DNA from: Streptomyces altiplanensis
GTDB taxonomy: Bacteria > Actinomycetota > Actinomycetes > Streptomycetales > Streptomycetaceae
NCBI GenBank assembly: GCA_003719395.1
Contig: RHMC01000060.1
Location: forward strand, 1 to 38,141
Length of the DNA stretch: 38,141 nt
Direction of reading: 5' to 3'
Shown here: positions 18,222 to 26,862 of the stretch, piece after piece
Layout: the number at the start of each line of letters is the position of its first letter
Numbering within the stretch: position 1 is the stretch's first letter
Notes under the pieces: generated by a model
What the model was told of the DNA's origin: nothing
Databases searched by the model: none
The model's input: the letters and a program-made list of their open reading frames with translations, nothing else
Position numbers and translations under genes: made by a program

Positions 18222-18440
18222 TTGAAGCGCGAAATTCACCCCGAGTACGTCGAGACCCAGGTCAGCTGCACCTGTGGCGCGTCGTTCACCACCCGCTCGA
18301 CGATCTCCAGCGGCACCGTCCGCGCCGAGGTCTGCTCCGAGTGCCACCCGTTCTACACGGGCAAGCAGAAGATCCTCGACACCGGTGGCCGCGTGGCCCG
18401 CTTCGAGGCCCGCTTCGGCAAGGCTGCCGCCGCGAAGTAG
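18222..18440 (+). CDS. rpmE: Ribosomal protein L31, zinc-binding form
   Basis: The protein has 72 residues. The start is a rare TTG with AGGAG 5 bases upstream, giving the standard M-K-R-E-I-H-P N-terminus. Cys16, Cys18, Cys38 and Cys41 (C-T-C and C-S-E-C) form the zinc site, so this is the cysteine-containing L31 paralogue, distinct from the Zn-free form used under zinc starvation. It sits on the large ribosomal subunit at the intersubunit bridge. The cysteines make it sensitive to thiol oxidation, fitting the SigR-type promoter upstream. A terminator follows, so it is probably mostly monocistronic. Confidence 0.97.
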   Translation: MKREIHPEYVETQVSCTCGASFTTRSTISSGTVRAEVCSECHPFYTGKQKILDTGGRVARFEARFGKAAAAK

Positions 18441-18449
18441 CGAGCCACT

Positions 18450-18498
18450 GCGCCGGTCCTCGGCCGCTCCGTACAGGGGCGGGGAGGACCGGCGCTTT
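18450..18498 (+). terminator. Terminator between rpmE and prfA
   Basis: A perfect 12-bp stem GCGCCGGTCCTC (18450-18461) / GAGGACCGGCGC (18484-18495) is followed by TTT. The loop can extend the stem through CCGCTCC/GGGGCGG with one mismatch. Confidence 0.85.
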
Positions 18499-18554
18499 GT
18501 CGTGACGCACAGGTCGCAGTTCCCTTTCGTTTTTTGCAACCCAGGAGCCCGAAG

Positions 18555-19643
18555 ATGTTCGAGGCGGTCGAGGATCTGATCGGCGAGCACGCCGATCTCG
18601 AGAAGAAGCTGGCCGATCCCTCGGTCCACGCCGACCAGGCGAACGCGCGCAGGTTGAACAAGCGCTACGCCGAACTGACCCCGATCATCGGGACGTACCG
18701 GGCCTGGAAGCAGACCGGCGAGGACATCGTCACGGCGCGCGAGTACGCCCACGACGACCCGGACTTCGCAGCCGAGCTCAAGCTGCTGGAGAAGCAGCAG
18801 GGCGAGCTCACCGAGAAGCTCCGGCTGCTCCTCGTCCCGCGCGACCCCAGCGACGACAAGGACGTCATCCTCGAGGTCAAGGCGGGCGCGGGCGGCGACG
18901 AGTCGGCCCTGTTCGCCGGCGACCTGCTGCGCATGTACCTGCGGTACGCGGAGCGCGTCGGCTGGAAGACCGAGATCATCGACGCCACCGAGTCCGAGCT
19001 GGGCGGCTACAAGGACGTCCAGGTCGCCGTGAAGACCAAGGGCGGCAACGGCGCGACCGAGCCCGGCCAGGGCGTCTGGGCGCGCATGAAGTACGAGGGC
19101 GGCGTGCACCGCGTGCAGCGCGTGCCCTCCACCGAGTCCCAGGGCCGTATCCACACCTCCGCCGCCGGTGTGCTGGTCACGCCCGAGGCCGAGGAGGTCG
19201 ACGTCGAGATCCACGCGAACGACCTGCGCATCGACGTCTACCGCTCGTCGGGCCCCGGCGGCCAGTCCGTCAACACCACCGACTCGGCCGTGCGCATCAC
19301 GCACCTGCCGACCGGCGTCGTCGCCTCCTGCCAGAACGAGAAGAGCCAGCTCCAGAACAAGGAGCAGGCCATGCGCATCCTGCGCTCGCGGCTGCTCGCC
19401 GCGGCCCAGGAGGCCGCCGAGCAGGAAGCCTCCGACGTACGCCGCAGCCAGGTCCGCACGGTCGACCGCTCGGAGAAGATCCGCACGTACAACTTCCCGG
19501 AAAACCGGATCTCGGACCACCGCGTGGGCTTCAAGGCGTACAACTTGGACCAGGTGCTCGACGGGGATCTGGACGCCGTGATCCAGGCCTGCGTCGACGC
19601 CGACTCCGCCGCCAAGCTCGCGGCGGCCCAGGAAAGCCAGTAA
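18555..19643 (+). CDS. prfA: Peptide chain release factor 1
   Basis: The protein has 362 residues, usual for RF1. It reads UAA and UAG at the ribosomal A site and triggers peptide release. The stop-codon-reading P-x-T motif is P-S-T (191-193) within R-V-P-S-T-E-S-Q-G-R-I-H-T-S-A, an RF1 rather than RF2 (S-P-F) signature. The catalytic G-G-Q is at 235-237 in S-G-P-G-G-Q-S-V-N-T, where the glutamine is methylated by PrmC, encoded next door. The ATG at 18555 has AGGAG 9 bases upstream; an in-frame extension to 18534 is less likely. prmC starts 42 bases after the stop. Confidence 0.97.
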   Translation: MFEAVEDLIGEHADLEKKLADPSVHADQANARRLNKRYAELTPIIGTYRAWKQTGEDIVTAREYAHDDPDFAAELKLLEKQQGELTEKLRLLLVPRDPSDDKDVILEVKAGAGGDESALFAGDLLRMYLRYAERVGWKTEIIDATESELGGYKDVQVAVKTKGGNGATEPGQGVWARMKYEGGVHRVQRVPSTESQGRIHTSAAGVLVTPEAEEVDVEIHANDLRIDVYRSSGPGGQSVNTTDSAVRITHLPTGVVASCQNEKSQLQNKEQAMRILRSRLLAAAQEAAEQEASDVRRSQVRTVDRSEKIRTYNFPENRISDHRVGFKAYNLDQVLDGDLDAVIQACVDADSAAKLAAAQESQ

Positions 19644-19685
19644 GCCCGTAAGCCAGCAAAGCCCCCTGCAAGTCGGAGGACCGGG

Positions 19686-20530
19686 ATGAATCTGCTGCTC
19701 GCCGAGGTGGCCCAGGCCACCCAGCGGCTGGCCGACGCCGGCGTGCCCTCACCGCGGTTCGACGCGGAGGAGCTCGCCGCGTTCGTGCACGGTGTCAAGC
19801 GGGGTGAGCTGCACAACGTCAAGGACGCCGACTTCGACGCCCGCTACTGGGAGACGATCGCGCGCCGCGAGGCCCGCGAACCGCTGCAGCACATCACCGG
19901 ACGCGCCTTCTTCCGTTTCCTGGAGCTCCAGGTGGGCCCCGGCGTCTTCGTGCCGCGCCCCGAGACCGAGTCGGTCGTCGGCTGGGCGATAGACGCCGTA
20001 CGGGCCATGGACGTCGTCGAGCCGCTCATCGTCGACCTGTGCACCGGCTCCGGCGCATCGCGCTCGCCATGGCGCAGGAGGTGCCGCGCTCGCGCGTGCA
20101 CGGCGTGGAGCTGTCCGACGACGCCATCAAGTGGACCCGCAAGAACGCCGAGGGATCGCGCGTCACCGTCCACCAGGGCGACGCCCGGGACGCGCTCCCG
20201 GAGCTCGACGGCCAGGTGGACCTCGTCGTCTCCAACCCGCCGTACATCCCGCTCACCGAGTGGGAGTACGTCGCCCCCGAGGCCCGCGACCACGATCCGG
20301 AGATGGCCCTCTTCTCCGGCGAGGACGGCCTCGACCTGATCCGCCACATCGAGCGCACCGCCCACCGCCTGCTGCGTCCCGGCGGCGTCGTCGTCATCGA
20401 GCACGCCGACACCCAGGGCGGCCAGGTGCCGTGGATCTTCACCGAGGAGCGTGGCTGGGCCGACGCGGCCGACCACCCCGACCTCAACAACCGGCCCCGC
20501 TTCGCGACCGCCCGCAAGGCCATGCCGTGA
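19686..20530 (+). CDS. prmC: Release-factor glutamine methyltransferase PrmC (one frameshift)
   Basis: About 281 residues after repair. It methylates the GGQ glutamine of release factors using S-adenosylmethionine. The helical N-domain (to about 80) includes P-L-Q-H-I-T-G. The SAM site D-L-C-T-G-S-G-A is interrupted at about 20056-20060: one base is missing, after which I-A-L-A-M-A-Q-E-V-P continues in the new frame. The catalytic N-P-P-Y motif (V-V-S-N-P-P-Y-I-P-L) is intact. GGAGG lies upstream of the ATG. Its position right after its substrate gene prfA is the usual arrangement. Confidence 0.94.
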
Positions 20531-20574
20531 CTGCCGGCCGCACACATCAGTTCCCGCACGAGGAGGCCCGTTAA

Positions 20575-21222
20575 ATGGCACGGCGATACGACTGCAACGA
20601 CGCGACCGACCGCAAGACCGGTCTGCGCGAAGCCGCGGCCGCCGTCCGCCGTGGCGAGCTGGTCGTCCTGCCGACCGACACCGTCTACGGCATCGGGGCC
20701 GACGCCTTCAGCGCGGAGGCCGTCGGCGACCTCCTGGAGGCCAAGGGACGCGGCCGCAACATGCCCACGCCCGTCCTCATCGGTTCCCCGAACACCCTGC
20801 ACGGCCTGGTCACCGACTTCTCCGAGCAGGCGTGGGAGCTCGTCGACGCGTTCTGGCCCGGCGCCCTGACCCTGGTCGCCCGCCACCAGCCGTCCCTCCA
20901 GTGGGACCTGGGCGAGACGCGCGGCACCGTCGCCGTCCGCATGCCGCTGCACCCCGTCGCCATCGAGCTGCTCACCGAGTTCGGCCCGATGGCGGTCTCC
21001 AGCGCCAACCTCACGGGTCACCCCGCCCCCGAGGACTGCGACGCCGCCCAGGCGATGCTCGGCGACTCCGTCTCCGTGTACCTCGACGGCGGTCCGACCC
21101 CCGGCATCGTCCCGTCGTCGATCGTCGACGTCACGGGCAAGGTCCCGGTCCTGCTGCGGGCCGGTGCCCTCGACGCCGAGGAACTGCGCAAGGTCGTACC
21201 CGACCTCGAGGTGGCCAGTTGA
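20575..21222 (+). CDS. tsaC: L-threonylcarbamoyladenylate synthase (Sua5/YrdC/TsaC family)
   Basis: The protein has 215 residues, the single-domain YrdC type. It condenses threonine, bicarbonate and ATP to threonylcarbamoyl-AMP, the first step of the t6A37 modification on ANN-decoding tRNAs. Family motifs are V-L-P-T-D-T-V-Y-G-I-G, K-G-R, F-W-P-G-A-L-T-L-V, and P-M-A-V-S-S-A-N-L-T-G. GAGGAGG precedes the ATG. Its stop overlaps the TTG start of the phosphatase-like gene (TTGA), so the pair is translationally coupled. Confidence 0.95.
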   Translation: MARRYDCNDATDRKTGLREAAAAVRRGELVVLPTDTVYGIGADAFSAEAVGDLLEAKGRGRNMPTPVLIGSPNTLHGLVTDFSEQAWELVDAFWPGALTLVARHQPSLQWDLGETRGTVAVRMPLHPVAIELLTEFGPMAVSSANLTGHPAPEDCDAAQAMLGDSVSVYLDGGPTPGIVPSSIVDVTGKVPVLLRAGALDAEELRKVVPDLEVAS

Positions 21223-21865
21223 CCGCCCTTGACGGGCGTGGCATAGCCGGAGGCACCAGCGACACCTTCCGTATCCTCCACGTCTCCACCGGCAACGTCT
21301 GCCGCTCGCCGATCACCGAGCGGCTGACCCGCCATGCCCTCACCGACCGCCTGGGCGACCCGCTCACCCGCGGGCTCCTCGTGGAGAGTGCGGGCACCTG
21401 GGGGCACGAAGGCGCCCCCATGGAGGCCAACGCCGCCGCCGTCCTCGCCGACTTCGGCGCCGACGCGGCGGGCTTCACCGGACGCGAGCTGCTCGACGAG
21501 CACGTCATCCGCGCCGACCTGGTCCTGACCGCGACCCGCGACCACCGTGCCCAGGTCATCTCCATGGGCCACTCGGCGGGCCTGCGCACGTTCACGCTCA
21601 AGGAGTTCACCCGGCTCGTACGGGCCATCGACCCGGCCACCCTGCCCGATCCCCTCCAGGACGGCGTGGTGGAGCGCGCACGCTCCCTCGTACGGGCCGC
21701 GGCCGCCTGCGCGGCTGGCTGCAGGCCCCGAGCGTGGAGGCCGACGAGGTGTACGACCCGTACGGCGCCCCCATCACCTTCTTCCGCTCCGTCGGCGACG
21801 AGATCAACACGGCGCTGGACCCGGTGGTGACGGCGCTCACGGGAACGCCGGCCCGCACCGGCTGA
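21219..21865 (+). CDS. Low-molecular-weight tyrosine phosphatase homologue with Ser for the catalytic Cys (one frameshift)
   Basis: About 215 residues after repair. The fold is that of low-molecular-weight phosphatases, whose P-loop is C-x5-R. Here the loop is H-V-S-T-G-N-V-C-R-S-P: the nucleophile position (residue 23) is Ser (TCC) and Arg29 is kept. The acid-type D-P segment (L-P-D-P-L) is present. Loss of the Cys should abolish ordinary catalysis but may leave phosphoprotein binding. The TTG start at 21219 overlaps the tsaC stop and has GAGGTGG just upstream. One base is missing near 21708-21712, restoring L-R-G-W-L-Q-A-P-S and the ending D-P-Y-G-A-P-I-T-F-F-R-S. Confidence 0.8.
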
Positions 21866-21883
21866 CGGGCTTCCTCTCCCCCT

Positions 21884-21937
21884 GCCCGCCCCTCGCGGGG
21901 CGGAGCCGCGAAGTGCCACAGCGGGGAGGGGCGGGGC
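21884..21937. repeat. Intergenic GC-rich inverted repeat before glyA
   Basis: GCCCGCCCCTC (21884-21894) is inverted at 21926-21937 (GAGGGGCGGGGC) around an inner GCCCC-TCGC-GGGGC-type fold. Similar palindromic spacers are common between Streptomyces genes (from memory). It may act as a terminator for the phosphatase-like gene. A TACATT box (about 21983-21988) could be a glyA -10. Confidence 0.5.
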
Positions 21938-22030
21938 GGGGACGAAGCAACGCGCCGTACGGCGAGCAGGGCGGCCGGGCCCGTCCTACATTGGAGGGGC
22001 CGCACCCCTTCGCCAGGCCCGGAGCCAGCC

Positions 22031-23296
22031 ATGCCGGTCACCGCAGCACCCGTTCAGCAGGAGCACGCCGTCCTCGGCGCGGGCTTCGACGAGCTCCGCC
22101 GCCAGGACCCGGAGATCGCCGACGTCATCCTCGGCGAACTGCACCGCGAAGCCACCGGCCTCCAGCTCATCGCGGCCGAGAACTTCTGCTCGCCCGCCGT
22201 CCTCGCGGCCCTCGGCTCCCCGCTCGCCAACAAGTACGCCGAGGGCTACCCGGCGCCCGCCACCACGGCGGCTGCGAGCTGGTCGACGTCGCCGAGCGCC
22301 TCGCCGTCGACCGTGCGAGGGCCCTCTTCGGCGCCGAGCACGCCAACGTCCAGCCGCACTCCGGCTCCGCCGCCGTCCTCGCCGCGTACGCCGCGCTGCT
22401 GCGCCCCGGCGACACGGTCCTGGCCATGGGCCTCCCGTACGGGGGACACCTCACCCACGGCTCCCCGGCCAACTTCTCCGGCCGCTGGTTCGACTTCGTC
22501 GGCTACGGAGTCGGCCACGAGTCCGGACTGATCGACTACGACCAGGTACGCCTCCTCGCCCGCACGCACCGCCCCAGAGCCATCGTCGTCGGCTCCATCG
22601 CCTACCCGCGGCACCCCGACTACGCGCACTTCCGCGACATCGCCGACGAGGTCGGCGCCTACCTCGTCGCGGACGCCGCGCACCCCATCGGCCTGGTCGC
22701 CGGGGGAGCGGCGCCGAGCCCGGTCCCGTACGCCGACGTCGTCTGCGCCACCACGCACAAGGTGCTGCGCGGCCCGCGCGGCGGCATGCTGCTGTGCGGC
22801 GCGGAGCTGGCCGAGCGCATCGACCGCGCGGTCTTCCCCTTCACCAGGGCGGCGCCCAGATGCACTCGGTGGCCGCCAAGGCGGTCGCTTTCGGCGAGGC
22901 GGCGACCCCCGCCTTCGCGGCGTACACCCACCGGGTCGTCGTCACGCTCGCGCACTGGCCGAGGCCCTGGCGGCGGAGGGCTTCGCCGTCACCACCGGCG
23001 GCACGGACACCCACCTGATCACCGCGGACCCGGCCCCGCTGGGCGTGGAGGGCCGCACGGCCCGCGGCCGGCTGTCGGCGGCCGGCCTGGTGGTGGACTG
23101 CTGCGCCCAGCCGTACGGCGACGAGCGCGGCATCCGCCTGGGAACCGCGGCCGTCACCACTCAGGGGATGGGCGAGGCGGAGATGGCGCGCATCGCGGTG
23201 TTCTTCTCGGCGGCGCTGCGGGGGGAGGGCGGGAAGGTCGCGGCCCGGGTGCGCGATCTGGCCGGGAACTTCCCTCCGTATCCGGTCCGGAAATGA
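22031..23296 (+). CDS. glyA: Serine hydroxymethyltransferase (three frameshifts)
   Basis: About 422 residues after repair, usual for GlyA. This PLP enzyme interconverts serine and glycine while loading one-carbon units onto tetrahydrofolate. Family segments are Q-L-I-A-A-E-N-F-C-S-P, N-K-Y-A-E-G-Y-P, G-A-R-H-H-G-G-C-E-L-V-D, V-Q-P-H-S-G-S-A-A and the cofactor lysine in T-T-H-K-V-L-R-G-P-R-G-G. One base appears missing near 22250 (Y-P-G-A-R), near 22845 (F-T-Q-G-G-A-Q-M-H), and near 22942 (A-R-A-L-A-E-A-L). The enzyme is needed for growth in most settings, so sequence error is far likelier than three lesions. The ATG follows GGAG. Confidence 0.93.
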
Positions 23297-23350
23297 GTCG
23301 TGCAACCATCAACAGGTACCCGTACGTCCTGGAGCATGTGGTCACAAAGC

Positions 23351-23356
23351 TAGGGT
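23351..23356 (+). promoter_or_regulatory. Candidate -10 of the GlcNAc-1-P transferase gene
   Basis: TAGGGT lies 40 bases before the preferred GTG start. Transcription would begin near 23363. The -35 is unclear. Confidence 0.4.
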
Positions 23357-23395
23357 GTGGGGCTGAGATGGCCGGCGATACCTGTGGGGCTGCCC

Positions 23396-24748
23396 GTGCG
23401 TGAATATCTGCTGACGCTCTGCGTTACGGCGGCGGTGACATACCTGCTGACCGGACCGGTGCGGAAGTTCGCCATCGCGACCGGCGCGATGCCGGAGATC
23501 CGTGCCCGCGACGTACACCGGGAGCCGACCCCCCGGCTCGGTGGCATCGCGATGTTCGGCGGCCTGTGCGCCGGTCTGCTGGTCGCGGACCACCTGCAGA
23601 ACCTCAACAGCGTCTTCGAGCTGTCGAACGAGCCGCGCGCGCTGCTGTCGGGCGCCGCGGTGATCTGGCTCATCGGCGTCCTGGACGACAAGTTCGAGAT
23701 CGACGCGCTCATCAAGCTGGGCGGGCAGTTCATCGCCGCCGGCGTGATGGTCATGCAGGGCCTGACGATCCTGTGGCTCCCGGTGCCCGGCGTCGGCCCG
23801 GTCTCGGTGACCGCCTGGCAGGGCAACCTGCTCACCGTCGCGCTCGTCGTGATCACCATCAATGCGGTGAACTTCGTGGACGGTCTCGACGGTCTCGCCG
23901 CCGGCATGGTCTGCATCGCCTCCACGGCGTTCTTCATGTACGCGTACCGGATCTGGTACGGCTACGGCATCGAGGAGGCCGCGCCCGCCACCCTCTTCGC
24001 CGCGATCCTGATGGGCATGTGCATGGGCTTCCTGCCCCACAACATGCATCCGGCCAGGATTTTCATGGGCGACTCGGGGTCGATGCTGATCGGCCTGGTC
24101 CTGGCGGCCGGAGCGATCTCGGTCACGGGACAGGTCGACCCGGACGCGATGAAGCTCTTCCTCCCGGGCGGCAGCACGCGCGAGGTCACGCACGCGATGC
24201 TGCCGGTCTTCATCCCGCTGCTGCTGCCGCTGACGATCATCGCGATCCCGGTCGCGGACCTGCTGCTGGCGATCGTGCGGCGTACCTGGCAGGGCAAGTC
24301 GCCGTTCGCGGCGGACCGCGGGCACCTGCACCACCGGCTGCTGGAGATCGGCCACTCGCACAGCAGGGCGGTGCTGATCATGTACTTCTGGTCGGCCCTG
24401 ATCGCCTTCGGCGCCGTCGCGTACTCGGTGCACTCGGCCAGCATGTGGATCGTGCTCGGCATCGTCGCGCTCAGCGCGGTGGGCCTGGTGCTCCTGCTCC
24501 TCCCGCGCTTCACGCCGCGTGCTCCGCGCTGGGCGGAGTCCTTCATTCCACCGCGCTACCGCAGGAGCCGCGCGGCGGCTTTCCCGGCCACGGCGCAGGA
24601 GGAAGCGGAGCCGGCCGAGGCGGACGGGGTCCCGGTGACCGAAGAACCGGAAGAACGCTCTCCCGTTCCCGCGGGCGTCAACGGGGCGACCGCCATCGGG
24701 CCCCGTTCGCGTCTCCCCGAGCGGCGGAAAGCCGGAACGTCCCGCTGA
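23396..24748 (+). CDS. Polyprenyl-phosphate GlcNAc-1-phosphate transferase (MraY/WecA family)
   Basis: About 450 residues with some ten membrane helices. The family transfers a sugar-1-phosphate from a UDP-sugar to undecaprenyl or decaprenyl phosphate, starting wall polymer or lipopolymer synthesis. Motifs: R-E-P-T-P-R-L-G-G, D-D-K-F-E-I-D, N-F-V-D-G-L-D-G-L-A-A-G, the catalytic F-M-G-D-S-G-S, and H-L-H-H-R-L near the end, typical of WecA rather than MraY. The C-terminal 60 residues are polar and probably cytoplasmic. The GTG at 23396 (V-R-E-Y-L-L) gives the usual N-terminus; a GTG at 23357 is possible. It lies just upstream of atpI, a conserved actinobacterial arrangement. Confidence 0.9.
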   Translation: MREYLLTLCVTAAVTYLLTGPVRKFAIATGAMPEIRARDVHREPTPRLGGIAMFGGLCAGLLVADHLQNLNSVFELSNEPRALLSGAAVIWLIGVLDDKFEIDALIKLGGQFIAAGVMVMQGLTILWLPVPGVGPVSVTAWQGNLLTVALVVITINAVNFVDGLDGLAAGMVCIASTAFFMYAYRIWYGYGIEEAAPATLFAAILMGMCMGFLPHNMHPARIFMGDSGSMLIGLVLAAGAISVTGQVDPDAMKLFLPGGSTREVTHAMLPVFIPLLLPLTIIAIPVADLLLAIVRRTWQGKSPFAADRGHLHHRLLEIGHSHSRAVLIMYFWSALIAFGAVAYSVHSASMWIVLGIVALSAVGLVLLLLPRFTPRAPRWAESFIPPRYRRSRAAAFPATAQEEAEPAEADGVPVTEEPEERSPVPAGVNGATAIGPRSRLPERRKAGTSR

Positions 24749-24810
24749 CGATTTGACGCATCGGGTCCCATTACCAGACAAAGGGTGAAGGTGTCTCGCG
24801 CAGACGGGCA

Positions 24811-24832
24811 CTGTCACTCTCATGTGTGACAG
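24811..24832. promoter_or_regulatory. 7-bp inverted repeat upstream of the atp operon
   Basis: CTGTCAC (24811-24817) and GTGACAG (24826-24832) form a perfect stem with an 8-base loop, 62 bases after the transferase stop. It may be a weak terminator for that gene or an operator. Confidence 0.45.
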
Positions 24833-24869
24833 CCAGCACACCGTCTTGGTAAAGACCTCATCAAATAGT

Positions 24870-24887
24870 TTGTGATACCGTTCACGA
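24870..24887. promoter_or_regulatory. Rex/Crp-type operator upstream of atpI
   Basis: The 18-mer TTGTGATACCGTTCACGA matches the Rex operator pattern TTGTGAANNNNTTCACAA at 12 of 14 defined positions. It also fits TGTGA-N6-TCAC of Crp-type sites. It overlaps an AT-rich segment with TTGGTA (24846-24851) and TAGTTT (24866-24871), candidates for promoter elements. Rex senses the NADH/NAD+ ratio, so it would tie ATP synthase expression to redox state. Which regulator binds is not decided by sequence alone. Confidence 0.6.
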
Positions 24888-25011
24888 GACCCGGCGACAG
24901 GCCGAGGGGCCGCAGTGCGACGGTCCTTCGGACAGAGGTGACCCCCTCGGTCCGGCTTACGCTCGTCCATGACGACACCTACTGCCCCCACCAGCAAGCG
25001 GAGCTGCCGCC

Positions 25012-25449
25012 ATGCCGTCCAACGACGCCCGCATTTTCCTTCAAACCGCCGTACCCACCGCTGTCGTCGGCGCTGTCGCCGTCGCCGTCTGCGGAGTGGT
25101 CGCCGGTGGCAAGGGAGCGCTCGGAGCAGTCGTCGGCACGGCAGTGGTCATCGCTTTCATGGGGATCGGCCTGTTGGCGCTCCAGCGGACGGCGAAGCGG
25201 CTGCCGCATCTGTTTCAGGCCATGGGGCTGTTGCTCTATGTGACTCAGTTGCTGCTGCTTTTCGGTTTCCTGGCGCTGTTCAAGGGATCCGACCTGTTCG
25301 ACTTCAAGGCGTTCGCCTTCACGCTTCTCGCGACAACTGTCGTCTGGATCGCGGCGCAGGCGCGCTCCTACATGAAGGCCAAGATCCTTTACGTCGACCC
25401 CAGTTCGTCCGAGGCCGAGAAGCCCGGCAAGACAGGGCGTTCGTCGTGA
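25012..25449 (+). CDS. atpI: AtpI-like membrane protein of the ATP synthase operon
   Basis: The protein has 145 residues with four hydrophobic segments (about 9-30, 34-55, 66-88, 98-116) and a polar C-terminus. It is the first gene of the operon, as AtpI is in streptomycetes. AtpI proteins are thought to help assemble the c-ring; sequence conservation is low, so the assignment rests largely on position and topology. GGAG lies before the ATG. The next gene, atpB, starts 229 bases downstream, an unusually long gap for this operon. Confidence 0.88.
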   Translation: MPSNDARIFLQTAVPTAVVGAVAVAVCGVVAGGKGALGAVVGTAVVIAFMGIGLLALQRTAKRLPHLFQAMGLLLYVTQLLLLFGFLALFKGSDLFDFKAFAFTLLATTVVWIAAQARSYMKAKILYVDPSSSEAEKPGKTGRSS

Positions 25450-25677
25450 AGGGTAGGGCCGGGATAAATGGCCGTTCGAGATGCTGCTATCGTCCGGTGC
25501 CAACTGCGGCACTGCGGGCGCGGGCATCCGAGCTGACGCCTGTCCCAGCGCGAGGCTCGTTGCCGAACCGCCCCGCCCACGTCCGTAAGACCACCAGTCC
25601 AGTGCCGACCCGCGGCTCCGTGCCGCGCCGACACAACGAGGTTGCCGTACCTATGCGCCACGCTGAAGGAGCCCGCG

Positions 25678-26487
25678 GTGAGTGCTGACACAACGCTTGC
25701 CTTTGATGCGAGCTGCCACATTTTCACCGGATGCGGGTTCCCGGCTCCGGGTCTCCACACCTTCGTGTACAAGCCCATCTTCACGGTGGCGGGTTTTGAG
25801 TTCACGAAGCCGATGCTGCTCGCGCTGCTGGGCTCGGTCCTGATCGTCGCCTTCTTCTGGGCGGCCTTCAACAAGCCGAAGCTGGTGCCGGGCAAGGTCC
25901 AGATGATCGGCGAAGCGGGTTACGACTTCGTACGCCGAGGCATCGTGTACGAGATCATCGGCAAGAAGGACGGCGAGAAGTACGTCCCGCTGATGGTGTC
26001 GCTGTTCTTCTTCGTGTGGATTCTCAATCTCTGGTCGATCATTCCGCTCGCCCAGTTCCCGGTCACTTCACTGATCGCCTTCCCGGCCGGTCTGGCACTG
26101 ATCGTGTATGTCCTGTGGGTCAGCCTGACCTTCAAGAAGCACGGATTCGTCGGCGGCTGGAAGAACATCACCGGCTACGACAAGTCGCTCGGCTGGGTGA
26201 TGCCGCTGGTCGTGGTGATCGAGTTCTTCTCGAACCTGCTGATCCGGCCCTTCACCCACGCGGTCCGACTGTTCGCGAACATGTTCGCCGGTCACCTGCT
26301 GATCGTGATGTTCACGCTGGCCTCCTGGTACCTGATGAACGGCATCGGCATTGCCTACGGCAGCGTCTCGTTCCTCATGGTCCTGGTGATGACGGTCTTC
26401 GAGCTGTTCATCCAGGCCGTCCAGGCGTACGTCTTCGTGCTCCTGGCCTCCAGCTACATCCAGGGCGCGCTCGCCAAGAGCCACTGA
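25678..26487 (+). CDS. atpB: ATP synthase F0 subunit a
   Basis: The protein has 269 residues and is a polytopic membrane protein forming the proton half-channels against the c-ring. Arg197 in T-H-A-V-R-L-F-A-N-M-F-A-G-H is the essential arginine, and the R-P-F-T-H-A-V-R-L-F signature is intact. The GTG at 25678 has GAAGGAG 6 bases upstream; an in-frame ATG at 25642 lies before that site and is less likely. The 228-base gap before it carries a possible -10 (TATCGT, near 25490) but no clear -35, so an internal promoter is only a suggestion. Confidence 0.96.
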   Translation: MSADTTLAFDASCHIFTGCGFPAPGLHTFVYKPIFTVAGFEFTKPMLLALLGSVLIVAFFWAAFNKPKLVPGKVQMIGEAGYDFVRRGIVYEIIGKKDGEKYVPLMVSLFFFVWILNLWSIIPLAQFPVTSLIAFPAGLALIVYVLWVSLTFKKHGFVGGWKNITGYDKSLGWVMPLVVVIEFFSNLLIRPFTHAVRLFANMFAGHLLIVMFTLASWYLMNGIGIAYGSVSFLMVLVMTVFELFIQAVQAYVFVLLASSYIQGALAKSH

Positions 26488-26563
26488 GCCAGCCCCGCAC
26501 CCAGAACCAACAGACGTCGGTGGCCAACCCCCACCGGTCCGTGAAAGAGAAGGAAGTAACGGC

Positions 26564-26821
26564 ATGTCCGCTGCTCTCGAAATGGTCAACCTCGCCGCCA
26601 GCGCCAAGGAGAACGTGGTCGGCAACGTCGCCTCGATCGGCTACGGCCTCGCGGCGATCGGTCCCGGCGTCGGCGTCGGCATCATCTTCGGTAACGGCAC
26701 CCAGGCCCTTGCCCGTCAGCCCGAGGCTGCCGGCCTGATCCGCACCAACCAGATCATGGGTTTCGCCTTCTGTGAGGCGCTCGCCCTTATCGGCATCGTC
26801 ATGGGCTTCGTCTACCAGTAA
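26564..26821 (+). CDS. atpE: ATP synthase F0 subunit c
   Basis: The protein has 85 residues in two helices with a polar loop (A-R-Q-P-E). The proton-carrying carboxylate is Glu71 in F-A-F-C-E-A-L-A-L-I-G. The first helix has the G-x-G-x-G-x-G packing pattern (G-P-G-V-G-V-G). It forms the rotating c-ring. GAAGGAAG lies 6 bases before the ATG, a strong site fitting the need for many copies per complex. The gaps to atpB (76 bases) and atpF (41 bases) are free of genes. Confidence 0.97.
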   Translation: MSAALEMVNLAASAKENVVGNVASIGYGLAAIGPGVGVGIIFGNGTQALARQPEAAGLIRTNQIMGFAFCEALALIGIVMGFVYQ

Positions 26822-26862
26822 GCCGGACCGACAGCCCAACCCCTTTCACGGAAGGCACTGAT

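Noticed and set aside
21884..21937. Insertion-sequence terminal repeats
   Set aside because: There is no transposase or target duplication; it is a short palindromic spacer of a kind common in Streptomyces.
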